A DNA stretch of 37,417 nucleotides from SIG480 sp045546975 (lineage in GTDB: Bacteria; Bacillota; Clostridia; Oscillospirales; JAAYXM01): the NCBI GenBank assembly GCA_045546975.1, contig JAZQDV010000018.1:1-37417 (forward strand), written 5' to 3'. The notes under the pieces were generated by a model. It did no database searches and had not been told where the DNA came from. It worked only from the letters and a program-made list of their open reading frames with translations. Shown here one piece after another: positions 33,405 to 37,417 of this stretch. Positions within the stretch are counted from its first letter, which is position 1; each line of letters starts with the position of its first letter. The translations under genes were made by a program, and so were the position numbers.

Positions 33405-36400
33405 TCAATTGAGCTTTACTCCCAATGAGCGCTCTACCTCAGAAATGCTTATTGCAAGCATCTTTGAAACGCCTTTTTCCTGCATCGTTACACCGTAGAG
33501 CATATCAGCTTCTTCCATCGTACCGCGACGGTGGGTAATAACGATAAACTGTGTTGTAGATGCAAGACGTCGCAAGTACTCGGCGTAGCGCGCAACGTTT
33601 ACATCGTCAAGCGCCGCTTCGATTTCGTCGAGCACGCAGAACGGAGTCGGGCGCACCTTCATGATTGCAAAATAGAGAGCGATTGCTACGAATGCACGCT
33701 CACCGCCTGAGAGGAGCGTAATTGTCTTAAGTGTCTTTCCAGGCGGCTGAACGCGGATTTCAATGCCACAGTTAAGGATGTCGCTTTCGTCCTCAAGCAC
33801 AAGCTCAGCCTTTCCTCCGCCGAATATCTCAGCAAAAGTTTCTGCAAAGTTGCGGTTGATAACCTTGAACTGCTCTGCAAAGATAGTCTGCATATCGCCC
33901 GTGATTTCTTCAATCATCTTTATAAGCTCGGTCTTTGCCTTTTCAAGGTCACCGACCTGCTTTGTCATAAACTCATAGCGCTCGGAAATCTCTTCGTATT
34001 CCTCAATCGCATTTATGTTTACGTTGCCAAGCTTCTTCTTTTCGCTCCGAAGCTCTGAAATACGTCTTGTCGCGTCAGACATCGACTCTATCTCAACAAG
34101 ATACTTCTCAGCTGTGCCGAGAGTGAGCTCGTATGACTCCCAGAGATTTTCTGTGATGGTCTGCTCCTCACGTGCTGCCGCATCCTTCTTTGCTTCAAGG
34201 CGCGAACGCTCACGCTCAAGGCGTAATATCTCCTCGTTCTTTTCCTTGGACTCGCGGTCCTTGCGGTTTCTCTCCGCCTCAAACTCAAGACGCTTTCCCG
34301 CAATACGTGAAATCTCATCCGAGATTTCTTTTACCGCGTGGCGCATTTCTTCAGCTTTTTCTTTCTTTTCTGTAATCTCGCGCTTAAGACCTTCATTTTC
34401 CTCTTCAATGCCGCGGATTACACTTTCCTTGGACTCGCGGTCCCCTGCAAGCGCATCGGCAAGTGACTTGATTTCTGAAAGCGAACGCTCAGCCTCTGCC
34501 CTTTCCGCACGTGTTGCAGCAAGTCCTGCCTGGAGGTTTGAAAGCTCTTCTGCAAGTGCGGTTCTCTGCTCTGCAAGTGCAGAGTTACCCGCAATAAGCT
34601 CCTGCTCGGAAAGGTTGAGTTTTGTAAGTTCCTCGGTTTTTGCGGAAATTGCTGCCTTTGTTTCTTCCCTGAATCTTCCCGCCGCACTCATCTTACCGTC
34701 AAGGGTAAGGAGTTCTTCTTCGAGGTCATCTATTCTTGCATTTATAAGATTATGAAGAGTTTTGAAGTGCTCTATCTCGGTCTCTGCTTTGAGAAGAACA
34801 TCTTCAGCTGCGCGCTTGTCGTTGCGGCAGACTTCCATTTCATACATGAGTGCGTTATAATCACGCTCGGCTTCTGCCTTTTCCGTCTCCGCATTTTCTA
34901 TCTTCTTTGCGATGTCGGAAATTGAAGCTTCGAGCTTTCTTATTTCGTTTGTTCGTGTAAGTATTCCGGAAGTCTTATTTACGCTACCGCCCGTATACGT
35001 ACCGCCTGCGTTTATTATCTGTCCGTCAAGCGTAACTATGCGGAAGCTGTAACCGTATTTTTTAGCAAGCGCAGATGCGCTGTTTATGTTATCGCAAACT
35101 GCGATTTTGCCGAGAAGGAACTTTACTGCTGCGGTGTACTTTTTGTCATAATCGACAAGATTTGCCGCAATACCCACAAAGCCCTCCTGGCTATTGAGGT
35201 CTTTTTTATCAAGCTCGCTTGTCTTTAATGTATCAAGCGGCATAAATGTAGCTCGTCCACCATCTGTGCGCTTTAAGAACGCAATGGCCTCCTTTGATGC
35301 ACGCTCACTCTCAACAACAACGTTCTGGAGTGCACCGCCGAGGATTGTTTCAATGGCTACTGTGTACTTGTCCTCAACGTGAATAAGCTGGGAAACTGTT
35401 CCGAAAATGCCGCCTAGCGTTCCCTTTCCCTTTTCCTTCAAGAGGTTTTTGACGGCGAAGGAATAGCCCTGCATTTCCTTTTCCATATCACAGAGCATAC
35501 GGTGTTTGTTTTCCATAGATTCGCGCGAGAGATTAAGCTTTGTGACCTCGTCACGAAGCTTTTCAAACTTCTCACCACGTGTCTTGTGCTTGATTTCAAA
35601 GCCGTTTAACATATTCTCGGCACTGGCGTGTTTGTCCTGCGCCTCCTCATAGGCTTCCTTAACGGCTGAAAACTTCTTCTTCGATTCAGAAAGCTCGTCG
35701 CGACGTGTACTAAGTTCAGCTTCAATATCTGACCTTCTTTCCTTGCCGCTTTCCTCTTCCTGAAGTGATGCGGAAATTGACATCTCCAGGCGCGCAATAT
35801 CATCCTCAAAAAGCTTTGCGCGGATTCTTATGTCGTCAAGTTTGCCTTCAACATCATCGCTTTTGCCCGATGCCACTTCTGCCTCATTGCGGATGTCGGA
35901 AATTTTCTTTTCCGCCTCTGTTGCGAGTTCATCAAGCTCTGAAATTCTCTCCTCACGGGCTTTTATCTGGTTTAATATTTCTTCTGCGCGGTTTTCTTCG
36001 TCTCCGATTTCAGAACGGATACGCTCAATATTACCTATATTGTTGCGAAGTGTTGCCTCAAGTGCCGTAATCTCATTTGATATTTCGTTTATCTGTCGCT
36101 CACTCTCGCGCTCACGCTCACGGGCATTATCCGCCTCAACGTCACGCTCACGCATCTTCTCCGCGAGATTCTCCATTTCCTTGTAAAGGTTTTCAAGAGC
36201 TGCCTCACTTGCGGAGAACTGGCTGCAAATGACCTCATAGTCGTTTATGTATTTCTGGGCATTCTCACGGGCGCGGGCAAGGTTTTCCGTCCATACGGTA
36301 ACCTCAAGACCGCGAAGCTCGTCAAATATCTTGATATACTCCCTTGCCTTTTCCGCCTGTACTTTAAGCGGACCGACCTGCGCCTCTATCTCGGTGAGAA

Positions 36401-36980
36401 TATCGCGGAGACGGACAAGGTTTTCCTCAGTTGAGGCAAGCTTGCGCTCTGACTCTTCCTTGCGATGACGGAACTTTGAGATACCGGATGCCTCTTCAAA
36501 GATTTCACGGCGGTCTCCACTCTTTGCGGAAAGGATTTCGTCAATCCTGCCCTGACCGATGATTGAATAGCCGTCACGTCCAAGACCCGTATCCATAAAC
36601 ATCTCGTTTATGTCACGAAGGCGGACAGACGCACGGTTTATAAAATACTCACTCTCACCCGAGCGGTAAAGACGGCGGGTTACGGTGACCTCGTTATAGT
36701 CACAGGCGAGGCACCCATCAGAGTTGTCTATCGTAAGCGAAACCTCTGCAAAGCCCACTGCTCCTCTTTTCTGTGTACCTGCAAAGATAACGTCCTGCAT
36801 ATTGCTTCCGCGAAGCGTTTTTGTGGACTGCTCACCCAAAACCCAGCGCACAGCATCGGAAATGTTAGACTTTCCGCTTCCGTTAGGACCAACTATGGCT
36901 GTTATGCCGTCGTCAAAATTGATAACGGTCTTGTCGGGAAAGGACTTAAAACCCTGCAATTCAAGACTTTTTAAGCGCAA
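33405..36980 (-). CDS. smc: Chromosome segregation protein SMC
   Basis: A 1191-residue condensin ATPase. The head has Walker A GPNGSGKSNISDAVRWVLGEQS near residue 32. Two long coiled coils flank the hinge (about 500-660), which holds GFVGIAANLVDYDKKYTAAVKFLLG and the GGTYTGGS turn. The C-terminal head has the signature LLSGGERAFVAIALYFAI and Walker B FCVLDEIEAALDDVNVARYAEYL. The frame can begin at GTG 36989, but that is directly against the AGGAGG site; the TTG at 36980 is correctly spaced (eight bases) and starts the protein MRLKSLELQGFKSF, as the family does. First gene of the long operon. No rnc gene precedes it here. Confidence 0.96.
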   Translation of the reverse strand: MRLKSLELQGFKSFPDKTVINFDDGITAIVGPNGSGKSNISDAVRWVLGEQSTKTLRGSNMQDVIFAGTQKRGAVGFAEVSLTIDNSDGCLACDYNEVTVTRRLYRSGESEYFINRASVRLRDINEMFMDTGLGRDGYSIIGQGRIDEILSAKSGDRREIFEEASGISKFRHRKEESERKLASTEENLVRLRDILTEIEAQVGPLKVQAEKAREYIKIFDELRGLEVTVWTENLARARENAQKYINDYEVICSQFSASEAALENLYKEMENLAEKMRERDVEADNARERERESERQINEISNEITALEATLRNNIGNIERIRSEIGDEENRAEEILNQIKAREERISELDELATEAEKKISDIRNEAEVASGKSDDVEGKLDDIRIRAKLFEDDIARLEMSISASLQEEESGKERRSDIEAELSTRRDELSESKKKFSAVKEAYEEAQDKHASAENMLNGFEIKHKTRGEKFEKLRDEVTKLNLSRESMENKHRMLCDMEKEMQGYSFAVKNLLKEKGKGTLGGIFGTVSQLIHVEDKYTVAIETILGGALQNVVVESERASKEAIAFLKRTDGGRATFMPLDTLKTSELDKKDLNSQEGFVGIAANLVDYDKKYTAAVKFLLGKIAVCDNINSASALAKKYGYSFRIVTLDGQIINAGGTYTGGSVNKTSGILTRTNEIRKLEASISDIAKKIENAETEKAEAERDYNALMYEMEVCRNDKRAAEDVLLKAETEIEHFKTLHNLINARIDDLEEELLTLDGKMSAAGRFREETKAAISAKTEELTKLNLSEQELIAGNSALAEQRTALAEELSNLQAGLAATRAERAEAERSLSEIKSLADALAGDRESKESVIRGIEEENEGLKREITEKKEKAEEMRHAVKEISDEISRIAGKRLEFEAERNRKDRESKEKNEEILRLERERSRLEAKKDAAAREEQTITENLWESYELTLGTAEKYLVEIESMSDATRRISELRSEKKKLGNVNINAIEEYEEISERYEFMTKQVGDLEKAKTELIKMIEEITGDMQTIFAEQFKVINRNFAETFAEIFGGGKAELVLEDESDILNCGIEIRVQPPGKTLKTITLLSGGERAFVAIALYFAIMKVRPTPFCVLDEIEAALDDVNVARYAEYLRRLASTTQFIVITHRRGTMEEADMLYGVTMQEKGVSKMLAISISEVERSLGVKLN

Positions 36981-37029
36981 ACAATCCACCTCCTCAAACT
37001 TATTTTAGAGTTTATACATATACTATTAT

Positions 37030-37058
37030 ATTCTATCAATTTCTCGGCTGTTTTGCAA
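37030..37058 (-). promoter_or_regulatory. Sigma-A promoter of the smc operon
   Basis: On the minus strand TTGCAA (37053-37058), 17 bases, then TAGAAT (37030-37035) with an extended -10 TG. Its transcript would begin about 45 bases before the smc start. Confidence 0.75.
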
Positions 37059-37089
37059 GAAATATTTTCAATATTATGATATTTTGGTA

Positions 37090-37118
37090 TTTACTTTTTT
37101 CGACCATTTTGTTATAAT
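37090..37118 (+). promoter_or_regulatory. Promoter of tRNA-Ala
   Basis: TTTACT (37090-37095), a 17-base spacer and TATAAT (37113-37118) with an extended -10 TG, about 27 bases before the tRNA 5' end. Confidence 0.72.
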
Positions 37119-37144
37119 TTTTATGCTGAAAAATGTACATATAT

Positions 37145-37220
37145 GGGCTCGTAGCTCAGCTGGGAGAGCGTACGGTTCGCATCCGTAAGGTCGAGGGTTC
37201 GATCCCCTTCGGGTCCACCA
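37145..37220 (+). tRNA. tRNA-Ala, anticodon CGC
   Basis: A 76-base tRNA with encoded CCA (37218-37220). The D arm, T arm (GTTCGATCC) and a five-bp anticodon stem (TACGG with CCGTA) are all present. The 7-base loop TTCGCAT gives anticodon CGC, reading GCG (Ala). The acceptor stem has the G3-U70 pair that identifies alanine tRNA, and the discriminator is A. A terminator follows at 37302-37339. Confidence 0.94.
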
Positions 37221-37301
37221 AAGGAAGAACACACCATCCAAGGGTGGCGCTTCATAGGGATAAAACGCCAAAAAAACACGATTTTGGCACATAACTGCGT
37301 C
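37221..37301. other. Spacer between tRNA-Ala and its terminator
   Basis: No gene. A small inverted repeat, GCCAAAA (37267-37273) with TTTTGGC (37282-37288), and GGCG/CGCC suggest a folded 3' trailer. Reading frames here on the minus strand are artefacts of the tRNA. Confidence 0.5.
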
Positions 37302-37339
37302 AAAAAAGCTCCCAACCCGTCAGGGTTGCGAGCTTTTTT
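37302..37339 (+). terminator. Terminator of the tRNA-Ala transcript (bidirectional)
   Basis: Left arm 37302-37318 and right arm 37323-37339 form a 16-bp stem with one C-C mismatch and a GTCA loop; A6 on one side and T6 on the other allow use from both directions. Confidence 0.88.
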
Positions 37340-37417
37340 ATCTTGTTCTGCACTCAAACTTATGATTTTTTGGTGCGAAGCAGTTTTGGGTTAGATATTT
37401 TTCGTCTTAGAGAAATT
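37340..37417. other. End of window, no feature recognised
   Basis: A 78-base AT-rich tail with no tRNA, promoter pair or reading frame I can support. Confidence 0.5.

Noticed and set aside
37074..37357. Two minus-strand frames over tRNA-Ala (peptides with GPEGDRTLDLTD and RRGSNPRP)
   Set aside because: These peptides are translated antisense to the tRNA and are well-known false proteins; there is no ribosome site or domain.
1..37417. CRISPR array, transposon, prophage or integrative element
   Set aside because: No regularly spaced repeats, transposase, integrase or tRNA-end duplication was seen; gene content is core.

Overview
The window looks like a chromosomal core segment of an anaerobic, endospore-lineage Firmicute of class Clostridia, perhaps near the Ruminococcaceae/Oscillospirales (an inference). 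The reasons are the sporulation pair yqfC-yqfD, an electron-bifurcating [FeFe] hydrogenase HydABC, clostridial-type 2[4Fe-4S] ferredoxin, ClpC, AGGAGG ribosome binding sites, sigma-A promoters and frequent TTG starts. I see no phage, transposase, CRISPR array or integrase, and no gene-free stretch over 300 bases (the longest is about 220).

Layout, left to right. (1) 23-640 (+): a small lipoprotein of unknown function with its own terminator. (2) 863-5201 (-): a five-gene operon read rhaM, glnA, mbfA-like iron gene, punA, SDR oxidoreductase, with a sigma-A promoter at 5233-5261 and a terminator at 820-850. (3) 5340-8014 (-): ECF transporter S component, a polysaccharide-deacetylase-like protein and a stomatin/SPFH protein, preceded by a leader RNA with a terminator and a possible antiterminator. 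(4) 8178-12331 (-): hydC-hydB-hydA, the NADH- and ferredoxin-linked hydrogenase. (5) 12493-16775 (-): yqfC-yqfD-phoH-ybeY-rlmD, linking sporulation with rRNA maturation and modification. (6) 16907-18169 (+): a membrane glycosyltransferase. (7) 18209-20626 (-): clpC. (8) 20783-20953 (+): ferredoxin. (9) 21005-26515 (-): a MacAB-like tripartite export operon (adaptor, ATPase, permease) ending in an S-layer-homology protein. (10) 26665-26844 (-): rpsU under a perfect consensus promoter. (11) 26953-36980 (-): smc-ftsY-rdgB-nadD-yqeK-lcp-rsfS-leuS, a long housekeeping operon. (12) 37145-37220 (+): tRNA-Ala(CGC) with promoter and terminator.

How the genes work together. HydABC oxidises NADH and reduced ferredoxin together to make H2 (or the reverse), and the small ferredoxin at 20783 is a plausible partner. 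The long smc-to-leuS operon joins chromosome segregation, membrane targeting, nucleotide-pool cleaning, NAD synthesis, wall polymer attachment, ribosome silencing and leucine charging, an arrangement common in Clostridia.

Most of the window is ordinary core genome, and I do not see a clear new multi-gene system. The most interesting signals are RNA-level: a three-state terminator/antiterminator leader before the ECF S component (8015-8177) and a competing inverted-repeat leader before hydC (12332-12453). Three odd gene associations also deserve a look: rhaM with glnA, iron storage and purine salvage; an S-layer protein with an efflux pump; and a deacetylase-like protein with a stomatin.
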